Positions 55,003-62,942 of a stretch of 64,000 nucleotides of DNA are shown here, one piece after another; position 1 is the stretch's first letter, and each line of letters opens with the position of its first letter. The position numbers were made by a program, and so were the translations under genes. Source of the stretch: SB11 sp964584305 (GTDB taxonomy: Bacteria > Bacteroidota > Bacteroidia > UBA8524); the NCBI GenBank assembly GCA_964584305.1, contig CAZOZL010000003.1, positions 186,001 through 250,000 of the forward strand, read 5' to 3'. The notes beneath the pieces were generated by a model. That model worked only from the letters and a program-made list of their open reading frames with translations, was not told where the DNA came from and ran no database searches.

Positions 55003-55233
55003 ATGCAATTAGAAATAATAACTCCTGATAAAGTTTTATATAATGGCGAAGTTACAGGCGTAAAAGTGCCAGGGGGCAAAGGTTCGTTCGAAATGCTAAA
55101 TCGCCATGCACCTATAATAAGTAATTTAGAAAAAGGTGTAGTACGTGTTACTGATGCAAGTGGCACACACAATTTTGATATTACAGGGGGCATAGTTGAG
55201 GTATTTGCTAATAAAATAATAATACTTGCATAA
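55003..55233 (+). CDS. atpC: F1 ATP synthase subunit epsilon (short form)
   Basis: 76 residues. 'MQLEIITPDKVLYNGEVTGV' and 'VPGGKGSFEMLNRHAPIISN' are the epsilon N-terminal beta-sandwich that links the rotor to F1. The C-terminal helical hairpin that can inhibit ATP hydrolysis is absent; the sequence ends 'GGIVEVFANKIIILA'. Short epsilon subunits of this kind are usual in Bacteroidota. Second gene of the atpDC unit, closed by a strong terminator. Confidence 0.93.
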   Translation: MQLEIITPDKVLYNGEVTGVKVPGGKGSFEMLNRHAPIISNLEKGVVRVTDASGTHNFDITGGIVEVFANKIIILA

Positions 55234-55262
55234 ACACATTTGCTAAGAATTAAGATAATAAT

Positions 55263-55290
55263 AAAAGGCTCGCCATTTGGCGAGCCTTTT
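55263..55290 (+). terminator. Terminator after atpC
   Basis: Perfect 13-bp arms AAAAGGCTCGCCA / TGGCGAGCCTTTT with a 2-nt centre. Confidence 0.9.
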
Positions 55291-55369
55291 ATATTTTTAG
55301 AAGCTGAACAGCGCAGTTTTTTTAGCTCCGCTACCTGTAAATTCAATCCAAGACTTCCGTTATAGCTAC

Positions 55370-55765
55370 CTATTTTTTAGCATATTTGCTGTCGTACTTA
55401 TACCCGCTCATTGTGTAAAGGGCTATCATACGGGCATAGCGAAAAATAAGAGTAGAAGCGAAAACCACCACGCCTACGATGCTATAAACGTAGGTATTTA
55501 TGCTGGGGTCGTTAAAAATAATACTGAGTGAAATACCCATTACTAAGGCTATAACTACATTAATACCGTAGCTAATATACATTGCCGCCCAAAAAAAGCC
55601 CGTTTCTTTCTCAAACTTTAAGTTGCAATAGGGACAATGTTCATGGTTTTTTAAAAAATTACCAAAACTATAAAACGAATGGGTAAATAGTTTTCCGCTT
55701 CTGCATCTTGGACATTTACTTTTAGCAAAAGCCATAAATGCTGAACTCTCATGTTTAGTACACAT
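55370..55765 (-). CDS. DUF983 membrane protein with zinc ribbon
   Basis: 131 residues from ATG 55765 ('MCTKHESSAFMAFAKSKCPRC'); a second ATG 30 bp inside is also possible. The long open frame upstream overlaps the preceding gene and is not used. Two CxxC pairs ('CPRCRSGKLF' and 'CPYCNLKFE') form a zinc ribbon before two membrane helices (~55-75 and ~85-105: 'NVVIALVMGISLSIIF', 'YSIVGVVVFASTLIF'). DUF983 genes follow oxidase assembly genes in Bacteroidota; the role is not known. Last gene of the oxidase operon. Confidence 0.82.
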   Translation of the reverse strand: MCTKHESSAFMAFAKSKCPRCRSGKLFTHSFYSFGNFLKNHEHCPYCNLKFEKETGFFWAAMYISYGINVVIALVMGISLSIIFNDPSINTYVYSIVGVVVFASTLIFRYARMIALYTMSGYKYDSKYAKK

Positions 55766-55806
55766 AAAGTATTGGATATGGGGTATTTTTAAGAAAAGAG
55801 TAAAAA

Positions 55807-56052
55807 TTAACTTACCACTTTGCGGGTGCGGTAACTTCTGTACCAAAATATGGCTATGCCGCTCACCAGTATATAGGGCATAGCAAGCAGGTACAAAATA
55901 CCATCGTTTAAACCTAAGCCCGTTGAGTTTCCATTTTTTAAGCCAGACTCTACTGATGATTTGCACATAGGGCATTGTGCTACAGCCTCATTTACAAAGG
56001 CAAGCATACACACAAAAGCTACTAATACTACTATTTTTAAGAGGTTTTTCAT
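55807..56052 (-). CDS. Small CPMC-motif membrane protein of the oxidase operon
   Basis: 81 residues from ATG 56052: signal peptide 'MKNLLKIVVLVAFVCMLAFV', then 'AQCPMCKSSVESGLKNGNSTGLGLN' and one membrane helix ('ILYLLAMPYILVSGIAIFWY') with a basic end. The mature N-terminus would present a single CPMC pair to the periplasm, suited to binding copper or to disulfide exchange. It lies 2 bp after DUF420 and next to SCO, which points to a cytochrome oxidase assembly role (inference). No named family recalled. Its gene is too short for confident assignment by motif alone. Confidence 0.7.
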   Translation of the reverse strand: MKNLLKIVVLVAFVCMLAFVNEAVAQCPMCKSSVESGLKNGNSTGLGLNDGILYLLAMPYILVSGIAIFWYRSYRTRKVVS

Positions 56053-56054
56053 GC

Positions 56055-56642
56055 TTATACAGGATAATATGGTGCTATGAGCAAATATACAACAACTCCA
56101 GTTATAGATACGTATAACCATAATGGAAATGTAAACCGTGCTAATTTTTTATGTTTTTCAAACTGCCCCGAAAATGAGCGGTAAACAGTAAACAAAACCA
56201 TAGGCACTATGGCAATAGATAATACTATATGGGTGAGTAATATAAAGTAATATACATAACGGATAGTGCCTGCTGCGGCTAATTCTAATTCATCAACAGA
56301 ACCATCGTGGTTAGTGTCTCCAAATTTACTTTCGGTAGCTAAATAATGATACGTTACATAAGAGAGCAGAAACAACCCCGAAAGGAAAAAAGCAGTAAGC
56401 ATTAAGCCTTTATGGGTACTTTGTTTTTTATTTCTAATGGCTATATACCCTGCTACCAACAATACTGATACCGTTGAGTTGATAATGGCATTTAGTTTGG
56501 GTAAAAAGGTTACATCAAAGTTGCCTACAAGGTTTTCTTTACCAGGGATAATAAGCAGTAAGCCTACCAATGCAGGTATAGCAATAGAAATTGCTAAAAT
56601 GATACGGAAGTATAATTTATCATTACTAACTATGGTAGTCAT
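56055..56642 (-). CDS. DUF420 (CtaM-like) membrane protein with EF-hand-like loop
   Basis: 195 residues, five predicted membrane helices ('LAISIAIPALVGLLLIIPG', 'NSTVSVLLVAGYIAI', 'LMLTAFFLSGLFLLSYVTYHYL', 'YYFILLTHIVLSIAIVPMVLFTVY', 'PLWLYVSITGVVVYLL'). DUF420/CtaM proteins are needed for heme-copper oxidase assembly in Gram-positives. Between helices 3 and 4 the loop reads D-T-N-H-D-G-S-V-D-E-L-E, a full 12-residue EF-hand pattern. Its ATG overlaps the SCO stop (TAATG). Confidence 0.86.
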   Translation of the reverse strand: MTTIVSNDKLYFRIILAISIAIPALVGLLLIIPGKENLVGNFDVTFLPKLNAIINSTVSVLLVAGYIAIRNKKQSTHKGLMLTAFFLSGLFLLSYVTYHYLATESKFGDTNHDGSVDELELAAAGTIRYVYYFILLTHIVLSIAIVPMVLFTVYRSFSGQFEKHKKLARFTFPLWLYVSITGVVVYLLIAPYYPV

Positions 56643-57292
56643 TATTTATACTCTTTCAGTAAAATTTTAATATCGTCTTCCAATTTTCTCATTTCACCGT
56701 AGTTAAGTCCATCGTATGCGCCTCTAATCCTGTCTTCCTTATCTACTAATATTATGTGTTGTGAGTGTGCTATTTGATCAACACTACTACCATCTGCTTT
56801 GGGCAATAGGTATTGGTTTTGTACTTCTGCAATATCAGCATACTCACCCGTAACCAAATACCAATGTTTATACTCCACTGCCAAGTTGCTGGCGTATGAG
56901 TTGAGTACCTTCGGTGAGTCGTATTCAGGGTCAACCGTATGCGAAACAAAAACTATATTAGGGCTCTTTTTATATTTTCCATAAACGGCTGTATGCAAAT
57001 TGCCATTCATTTTTGGGCAAACGCCTTTACATCTTGCAAAAAAGAAATTAGTTACACGTATTTTACCTTTTACAGTATCGTGAGTAAATATATTGCCTTT
57101 TTGGTCTATAAAAGAAAACTCACCCACAGTATGATACACCGTATCTATTTCTCCTTTGGGTACATACCTGTTGCCATAAATGGGTAGAGTTATGTTTACT
57201 CTAAACGCCCCAAATTTTAGCATTGCTACAAAAACTATGGGGATAAGAAGTAATAAAAGTAGTGAAGCACGCTTATTAAATAAACCTGCCAT
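56642..57292 (-). CDS. SCO family copper chaperone
   Basis: 216 residues from ATG 57292, whose A is the last base of the coxD stop (TAATG); a TTG at 57313 is in frame but would lie inside coxD. One N-terminal anchor ('RASLLLLLLIPIVFVAML'), then a thioredoxin fold with 'FFARCKGVCPKMN' (CxxxC, ~95-99) and 'AHSQHIILVDKEDRIRGAYDG' with the copper His (~182). It delivers copper to the CuA site of CoxB. It is in the oxidase operon between coxD and DUF420. Confidence 0.93.
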   Translation of the reverse strand: MAGLFNKRASLLLLLLIPIVFVAMLKFGAFRVNITLPIYGNRYVPKGEIDTVYHTVGEFSFIDQKGNIFTHDTVKGKIRVTNFFFARCKGVCPKMNGNLHTAVYGKYKKSPNIVFVSHTVDPEYDSPKVLNSYASNLAVEYKHWYLVTGEYADIAEVQNQYLLPKADGSSVDQIAHSQHIILVDKEDRIRGAYDGLNYGEMRKLEDDIKILLKEYK

Positions 57293-57648
57293 TAGTGATT
57301 GAAAGTACTCCAAAAATTACCTTCGTATAACATTAAAAAAATGAAGAAGATAACAAACACCATAGGTACTACAATAGTAAGCATTAGGCTTCTACGTTCA
57401 TCTTTTAAGTGCATAAAATGCCCTACAATAAGCATGGCTTTTAACACTCCCAAACCAATAAATAGGATATTTCTACCCATTGAAACTGGTATTGTAAAAT
57501 ACAGTAGTATATCTATAAAGGTAATAAGGGTGAGCCAAAGAAATATACGGATAATACTTTTAGTACCATGGCTTACCCCTGGGTACAGTTTTTCTTGAGC
57601 ATTCTCATACTGATAATCTTCTTTGTTTTTATATTCTACGTTCGACAT
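57292..57648 (-). CDS. coxD: Cytochrome c oxidase subunit IV
   Basis: 118-residue small subunit with three membrane helices ('IFLWLTLITFIDILLYF', 'ILFIGLGVLKAMLIVGHFMHL', 'SLMLTIVVPMVFVIFFIFLML') and the 'GHFMHLKDERRS' segment of the COX4 prokaryotic family. Its N-terminus is charged and Tyr-rich. It overlaps SCO by one base. 32 bp after coxC. Confidence 0.85.
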   Translation of the reverse strand: MSNVEYKNKEDYQYENAQEKLYPGVSHGTKSIIRIFLWLTLITFIDILLYFTIPVSMGRNILFIGLGVLKAMLIVGHFMHLKDERRSLMLTIVVPMVFVIFFIFLMLYEGNFWSTFNH

Positions 57649-57680
57649 TGTTTTTCTTAATTAAGTAGTGAATAAATAGC

Positions 57681-58442
57681 TTATATTAAATAGAAGAAGG
57701 TAAAAACAAATACCCAAACTAAATCTACAAAGTGCCAGTAAAGTCCAACTTTTTCAACCATTTCGTAGTGCCCTCGTTTTTCATACGTTCCTTTTAGTAC
57801 ATTAATATATATAATTATATTAAGCACTACCCCGCTAAATACGTGGAAACCATGAAAACCTGTTACAATAAAAAACAGTGCCGAGAAACCTTTTGCCCCT
57901 GCTATTCGCTGCCCCTCGCCCCAATGTACATGGTCTCCTAAGGCTAACCCATCGGCTATTTTTAGTCCTTCTCCGTTAAGTGCAAAAGTGTTTCCAAATA
58001 GTGTAGCACCATCACGTATAAAATTACTCCATTCCCATGCTTGGCAGCCTAAAAAGGCAGCTCCGCCTAAAATGGTATAAAACATATACTTTGCTACTTC
58101 TTTTTGTGATTTTCTATGCCCTGCTTCAACTGCTAATACCATTGTTACTGAACTAAAAATCAGTATAAAGGTCATTAAACTAACAAAAAACAAGGGCAGG
58201 TGAATACCGTGTGCAAACGGAAAATGATTAAACACCATATCAGGCAATGGCCATGGGAATGCGGTATCGCCTGCGGCACTATAACGGGTTACACCATAGG
58301 TAAGCAATAAGCCTGAAAAAGTAAAAGCATCTGATAGTAGAAAAATCCACATCATTAGCTTACCATAGCTTACTTTGAAAGGTGATTTACCGCCCGACCA
58401 AGCGTTTGCGGTATCTTCTACTGTTGCTGAATGACTTGACAT
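57681..58442 (-). CDS. coxC: Cytochrome c oxidase subunit III, second copy
   Basis: 253 residues with about seven hydrophobic segments: 'WIFLLSDAFTFSGLLLTY', 'HLPLFFVSLMTFILIFSSVTMVLAV', 'VTGFHGFHVFSGVVLNIII', 'GLYWHFVDLVWVFVFTFFYL'. The 'HGFHVFSG' and final 'YWHFVDLVWVF' are the heme-copper oxidase subunit III signature. A 30-residue loop near 125-160 is longer than in the neighbouring copy. Two subunit III-like genes in tandem are usual in this phylum. It starts 14 bp after the other copy. Confidence 0.9.
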   Translation of the reverse strand: MSSHSATVEDTANAWSGGKSPFKVSYGKLMMWIFLLSDAFTFSGLLLTYGVTRYSAAGDTAFPWPLPDMVFNHFPFAHGIHLPLFFVSLMTFILIFSSVTMVLAVEAGHRKSQKEVAKYMFYTILGGAAFLGCQAWEWSNFIRDGATLFGNTFALNGEGLKIADGLALGDHVHWGEGQRIAGAKGFSALFFIVTGFHGFHVFSGVVLNIIIYINVLKGTYEKRGHYEMVEKVGLYWHFVDLVWVFVFTFFYLI

Positions 58443-58456
58443 TATTATTGTTTATC

Positions 58457-59095
58457 TTATCGGTTCAAAAATAAAAACAAATACAAATAAATCCATAGTA
58501 TGCCTACAAAATGCCAGTATGTTGTACACATACTGATTTTTACGAGGTTGTTCTTATGAATATTTAACTTAAAACTATTATACACCATTATCATTAAAAA
58601 AATGATGCCTCCAAAAACGTGTACTACGTGAGCACCCGATATAACATATAAAAAGGTGCTGGCAGGGTTTTGTGAGCCTATAAAGGTAATGCCATTTTGT
58701 GCTACATATTCAGGCGTTGGGTTATTCATCCCTGTCCAGCGAAAACCGCTGTTTGTTAATGTTTCCCAGCCCCAATACTGCATACCACAAAAAGCCAAGC
58801 CCAAAGCTAATGTAACAAGCAGAGCCAATTTTACCTGCCCAAAATTATCACGCTTGGCGGCTATGTATGCCCAGTGCATAGCTATACTGCTAAGTATCAC
58901 TATAACCACACTATATAAAAACTGCATAGGTAAGGGGAAAATATCCCAATTACCTTCGGCACGGCGCACTATATACCCACTGGTAAATGCTGCAAAAAGC
59001 ATTACCATGCTCAAAATCATTACCCAAAGGGCAAATTTTTTGGGCTGTACTATATAGTTACTTTCTTGTTCCAATTTTTTTGTTACTGCTTCCAT
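58457..59095 (-). CDS. Cytochrome c oxidase subunit III, first copy
   Basis: 212 residues. 'FALWVMILSMVMLFAAFTSGYIVRRAEG' (~22-50), 'HVVHVFGGIIFLMIMVY' (~160-176) and 'STYWHFVGILWIYLYLFLF' (~190-208, with T for S) mark a subunit III/CoxC family member. It begins 9 bp after ctaB. Paired with the second copy downstream. Confidence 0.88.
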   Translation of the reverse strand: MEAVTKKLEQESNYIVQPKKFALWVMILSMVMLFAAFTSGYIVRRAEGNWDIFPLPMQFLYSVVIVILSSIAMHWAYIAAKRDNFGQVKLALLVTLALGLAFCGMQYWGWETLTNSGFRWTGMNNPTPEYVAQNGITFIGSQNPASTFLYVISGAHVVHVFGGIIFLMIMVYNSFKLNIHKNNLVKISMCTTYWHFVGILWIYLYLFLFLNR

Positions 59096-59104
59096 GTTTT
59101 GCTA

Positions 59105-60007
59105 TTAAATTTTATCAAAAACATAGGCTAATAAAACAACGGGCAAATATATAAATGCCCCAAACATTAATGTTTTGGCATTTTTCATACTACACTCTTT
59201 ATACAATTTTGCCGCCAACACTACCATAATTGCTGATGCTATTAAAGCTATTATAGTAGATGTAATACCCACTATACCCACTTGGAAGGGCAATAGTACT
59301 GCGGGTATTAATACGGTGGTCCAAAGTAATACTTGGAAAGCACTTTTTTTGCCGCGCCCCTCAAAAGAAGGAAGTAAGAAAAACCCTGCACGGCGATAAT
59401 CATCGTCCAATAGCCAAGCAACTGCCCAAAAATGGGGAAATTGCCAAAAAAACTGTATGGTGAATAATGCCAATGCACCGTCATCAATACTACCAGTTAC
59501 AGCTACCCAACCCAATAAAGGGGCAATAGCACCGGGGAAAGCCCCAACAAATACCGCAATGGGCGATACTCTTTTTAGTGGAGTATAAATGAAAGCGTAG
59601 GATATAAGTGAAAACAAGGCTGCATAGCCCGTCATTTGATTAAAATAATAGCCAAATATGAAAACGCCGCCTAAGCCTAATAATAAGCAAAATATAGAGG
59701 CTTCTGTAACGCTCATACGGTTGGTAGCCACAGGGCGGTTTGCCGTGCGCTCCATCATTTTATCGTAATTGCGCTCTATAACTTGGTTAATACCATTGGC
59801 AGCACCTACTACCATTGTACCTGCCAAAATTAATAGCCAAAATAAGCCCCATTGCATTGAAGCGGCTGGTGCTAATATAAAGCCCATAGCTGCCGAAAAA
59901 ACTACCGTTAGGGTAAGTCTTAACTTTAACAACTGAGTGTAATCCTGCAATTTCGCTTTCAATGAAAACGGAACTACATCTACACTATCTATGGTTTTAT
60001 CAATCAT
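59105..60007 (-). CDS. ctaB: Protoheme IX farnesyltransferase (heme O synthase)
   Basis: 300-residue membrane prenyltransferase (UbiA family) that attaches the farnesyl chain to heme b. Active-site 'GAANGINQVIERNYDKMMERTANRP' in pieces (~88-112, first NxxxD motif), 'YTPLKRVSPIAVFVGAFPGAIAPLLGW' (~140-166) and the second motif 'DDDYRRAGFFLLP' (~201). About eight or nine membrane helices. Its start overlaps the end of ctaA by 8 bp, so heme O and heme A synthesis are translationally coupled. Confidence 0.95.
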   Translation of the reverse strand: MIDKTIDSVDVVPFSLKAKLQDYTQLLKLRLTLTVVFSAAMGFILAPAASMQWGLFWLLILAGTMVVGAANGINQVIERNYDKMMERTANRPVATNRMSVTEASIFCLLLGLGGVFIFGYYFNQMTGYAALFSLISYAFIYTPLKRVSPIAVFVGAFPGAIAPLLGWVAVTGSIDDGALALFTIQFFWQFPHFWAVAWLLDDDYRRAGFFLLPSFEGRGKKSAFQVLLWTTVLIPAVLLPFQVGIVGITSTIIALIASAIMVVLAAKLYKECSMKNAKTLMFGAFIYLPVVLLAYVFDKI

Positions 60008-61082
60008 TTAATCTTTTTTCTTCTATTATATTATCCCCTTTATAATTATAAACAAGGATGGCTACATAAAACTGGCTGGCTATTAACAAACCTGCCAAGG
60101 TTACGTGTAATACCTGACTTATTGCAGGCATATTAAAAAATATGTTTACACTGCCCAGTGCTATTTGCGTTGCCACAAGTACCATTCCCACCGCTATCCA
60201 GCGAGTTACTTTATTGGTTTTATCCAAACGGTTGGATACCATAAAGTAAAGTAAAAGCATTGCTGCCATTACAAATGCCGATAGGCTTTTATGTGATGTA
60301 AGTACATAGTTCACAGCCTTTACCCACGAAAAATCGTTGGCATCAGCCTTTGCCTTCCATACATCAACGGCTTCTCGTACCAGTGTGCCATAAAATATTT
60401 GCACCAGTGTTAATACAATAACACCATATACTACTACTTTAAACCAGCGCAAACTGCCTATTCTATCTAAGCCTTGAGCCACATGGTTTTTAAATACTGC
60501 TATCATCACAAAGCCTACAATTACAAGGGCAAATAACATATGTATGCTTATTTTTAGCCCGTCTAAGTTGCTTTCTACCACTTTAGCACCCAACCATGCT
60601 TGAAACAATGTGAGTAAGAACGATGCGATACATAAAAACACTATCGACTTTTGTTTTTTCCAATACTGGAAAGACGATAATACAGTAAGTATCATAAACA
60701 ACCCAACAAATACACTCACCATGCGGTTTACCCATTCTATATAGGTATGCACAGGATTGTAAAGAGCGTAACTGTGTTTTGTATATTCAGCCCAATTGCT
60801 TGGGCTAAACTGTTGTGCGGTAGTAAAGTTACCTTGTGCTACCCACAACTTTTTTTCTTTAATTATCATCTGCCCCTTGTCAAACTCTTGTTGGGGCTTC
60901 CATGTTAACTCACTTATATTGGTAGGGGGTATATAGTATCCAAAACACTTAGGCCAATCTGGACAACCCATTCCTGAACCTGTAATGCGAACTAACCCGC
61001 CAATAAAAATGAGAAACAAAATTGAGGCAACAGTGAGTAGTCCGATTTTTCTGAAAAACTTTTCTGAAAGAATCTTTTTCAC
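60000..61082 (-). CDS. ctaA: Heme A synthase (COX15/CtaA)
   Basis: 360 residues with eight membrane helices. Converts heme O to heme A. 'FIGGLVRITGSGMGCPDWPKCFGYYIPP' (~25-52) is the COX15 signature with the paired Cys; His residues lie in 'VHTYIEWVNRMV' (~110) and 'ISIHMLFALVIV' (~180) and again in 'SHKSLSAFVMAA' and 'VLHVTLAGLLIASQF' (~330). It uses the longer COX15 form. It follows ctaD by 23 bp. Confidence 0.94.
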   Translation of the reverse strand: MKKILSEKFFRKIGLLTVASILFLIFIGGLVRITGSGMGCPDWPKCFGYYIPPTNISELTWKPQQEFDKGQMIIKEKKLWVAQGNFTTAQQFSPSNWAEYTKHSYALYNPVHTYIEWVNRMVSVFVGLFMILTVLSSFQYWKKQKSIVFLCIASFLLTLFQAWLGAKVVESNLDGLKISIHMLFALVIVGFVMIAVFKNHVAQGLDRIGSLRWFKVVVYGVIVLTLVQIFYGTLVREAVDVWKAKADANDFSWVKAVNYVLTSHKSLSAFVMAAMLLLYFMVSNRLDKTNKVTRWIAVGMVLVATQIALGSVNIFFNMPAISQVLHVTLAGLLIASQFYVAILVYNYKGDNIIEEKRLND

Positions 61083-61105
61083 TATTACTTCTTTTTTATC
61101 TATAG

Positions 61106-62893
61106 CTAATCCTCTTTCTCGTCATCGTGAGGAACATTCTGAGGTATAAAATCAGTATCAGCATCAGGGCGACTGTAATCATACGGCCAACGATATACCG
61201 TTGGTATTTCACCTGGCCAGTTACCGTGCCTATGCTCTACTGGGGCAGTCCACTCTAAAGTGTTTGACTCCCAAGGGTTTTGCTCTGATTTTTTACCAAA
61301 GAATATTGAACGAACAAAGTTATAAAGGAATATTAGTTGTGCTACCGAAGCTATTGTAGCTGCGATAGTTATAAATATGTTAACATCATTCCAAACGGCA
61401 AATTCAGGGATAAGATTGAACTGTGCATAGCGGCGAGGTACACCTGCTAAACCCATAAAGTGCATAGGGAAAAATACCATGTAAGCAGCCGCAAAGGTGA
61501 GCCAAAAGTGTATATACCCTAAAGTAGGATTAAGGCGTTTGCCATACATGCGTGGAAACCAATGATATATACCTGCCAGCATACCAAATATAGCAGCACT
61601 ACCCATTACCAAATGGAAGTGAGCTACCACAAAATAGGTATCGTGAATATTAATATCAAGTGTAGCATTACCTAACCAAATACCCGTTAGCCCGCCAGTG
61701 ATAAAGAACGATACCAACCCAATAGCAAACAGCATAGCTGGTGTGAAACGGATATTACCCCGCCACATAGTAGCTAAATAGTTAAACGTTTTTACTGCTG
61801 ATGGTACTGCAATAATTAGCGTAAGTATCATAAATATTTCTCCCAAAAATGGGTTCATACCTGTGATAAACATATGATGCCCCCATACTAAGAAAGACAG
61901 GAAGGCAATACCTATTAATGATATAATCATAGCGGTATAGCCAAATATTGGTTTGCGGGAGTTGGTAGCAATAACCTCTGAAGTGATACCCAATGCAGGC
62001 ATTAAAATAATATATACTTCAGGATGCCCCAAGAACCAAAATAAATGCTGAAACAAAATTGGGCTACCCCCAACATTGTCTAAAGCACCTTGTCCGCTTG
62101 CCCATATATCTGCTAAGTAAAAACTAGTACCGAAGCTACGGTCGAATATTAATAATAAACCCGCACTTAACAATACAGGGAATGATAACACTCCTAATAT
62201 AGCTGTTAAGAAAAATGCCCATATAGAAAGCGGTAAGCGGTTCATGCTCATCCCCTTAGTACGCATATTTAGTACCGTAGTAATATAGTTTATTCCGCCT
62301 AAAAGCGAGGAGACAATAAACAATACTATGGCTACCAGCCAAAGCGTCATCCCTAAACCCGAACCCGCCATAAAGACCTCGTTGGCACTAAGCGGTGGGT
62401 AAATAGTCCATCCTCCTGAAGCTGGCCCTGACTCTATAAACACAGAGGTCATTAATACTATACTTGATGCTAAAAAGAACCAGTAGGATAGCATATTCAT
62501 AAACGGCGATGCCATATCACGTGCGCCTACCTGTAAAGGAATGAGTAGATTACTAAAAGTACCACTTAAACCTGCCGTAAGCACATAAAATACCATTATA
62601 GTACCATGTATGGTTACTAAGCCCATATAAAAGCCTGCATCCATCTTGCCTCCAGGTGCCCATTTGCTACCTAAAATAGTTTCTAAAAAGCCAAAACTTT
62701 GCTCAGGCCATGCTAATTGCACTCTGAACAAAACTGACATACACATACCGATGAATCCCATAATAATTCCTGTAATAAGGAATTGCTTTGAAATCATCTT
62801 ATGATCCATACTAAAGACATACTTCGAAATGAAGGTCTCTTTGTGTTGGTGGTCATCGTGCGCTGCTGCTGTATCTGTTTGGGTATGAGCCAT
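61106..62893 (-). CDS. ctaD: Cytochrome c oxidase subunit I
   Basis: 595-residue catalytic subunit with 12 or more membrane helices. Heme a ligand 'TIHGTIMVFY' (~93), CuB/His-Tyr site 'FWFLGHPEVYIIL' (~285) and 'GHHMF' (~337), and heme a3 ligands 'HDTYFVVAHFHLVMGSAAIFG' (~414-434). The terminal oxidase is of the aa3 type given ctaA and ctaB. The His-rich N-terminus ('AAAHDDHQHKE') precedes the first helix. 49 bp after coxB. Confidence 0.97.
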   Translation of the reverse strand: MAHTQTDTAAAHDDHQHKETFISKYVFSMDHKMISKQFLITGIIMGFIGMCMSVLFRVQLAWPEQSFGFLETILGSKWAPGGKMDAGFYMGLVTIHGTIMVFYVLTAGLSGTFSNLLIPLQVGARDMASPFMNMLSYWFFLASSIVLMTSVFIESGPASGGWTIYPPLSANEVFMAGSGLGMTLWLVAIVLFIVSSLLGGINYITTVLNMRTKGMSMNRLPLSIWAFFLTAILGVLSFPVLLSAGLLLIFDRSFGTSFYLADIWASGQGALDNVGGSPILFQHLFWFLGHPEVYIILMPALGITSEVIATNSRKPIFGYTAMIISLIGIAFLSFLVWGHHMFITGMNPFLGEIFMILTLIIAVPSAVKTFNYLATMWRGNIRFTPAMLFAIGLVSFFITGGLTGIWLGNATLDINIHDTYFVVAHFHLVMGSAAIFGMLAGIYHWFPRMYGKRLNPTLGYIHFWLTFAAAYMVFFPMHFMGLAGVPRRYAQFNLIPEFAVWNDVNIFITIAATIASVAQLIFLYNFVRSIFFGKKSEQNPWESNTLEWTAPVEHRHGNWPGEIPTVYRWPYDYSRPDADTDFIPQNVPHDDEKED

Positions 62894-62942
62894 TCTTAAT
62901 TAGTTTAAACTTATCGGGTGGTTAAACAATAGTATATTAAAA

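Noticed and set aside
55766..55975. 70-codon N-terminal extension of the DUF983 protein
   Set aside because: Overlaps the preceding CPMC gene and has no family resemblance.
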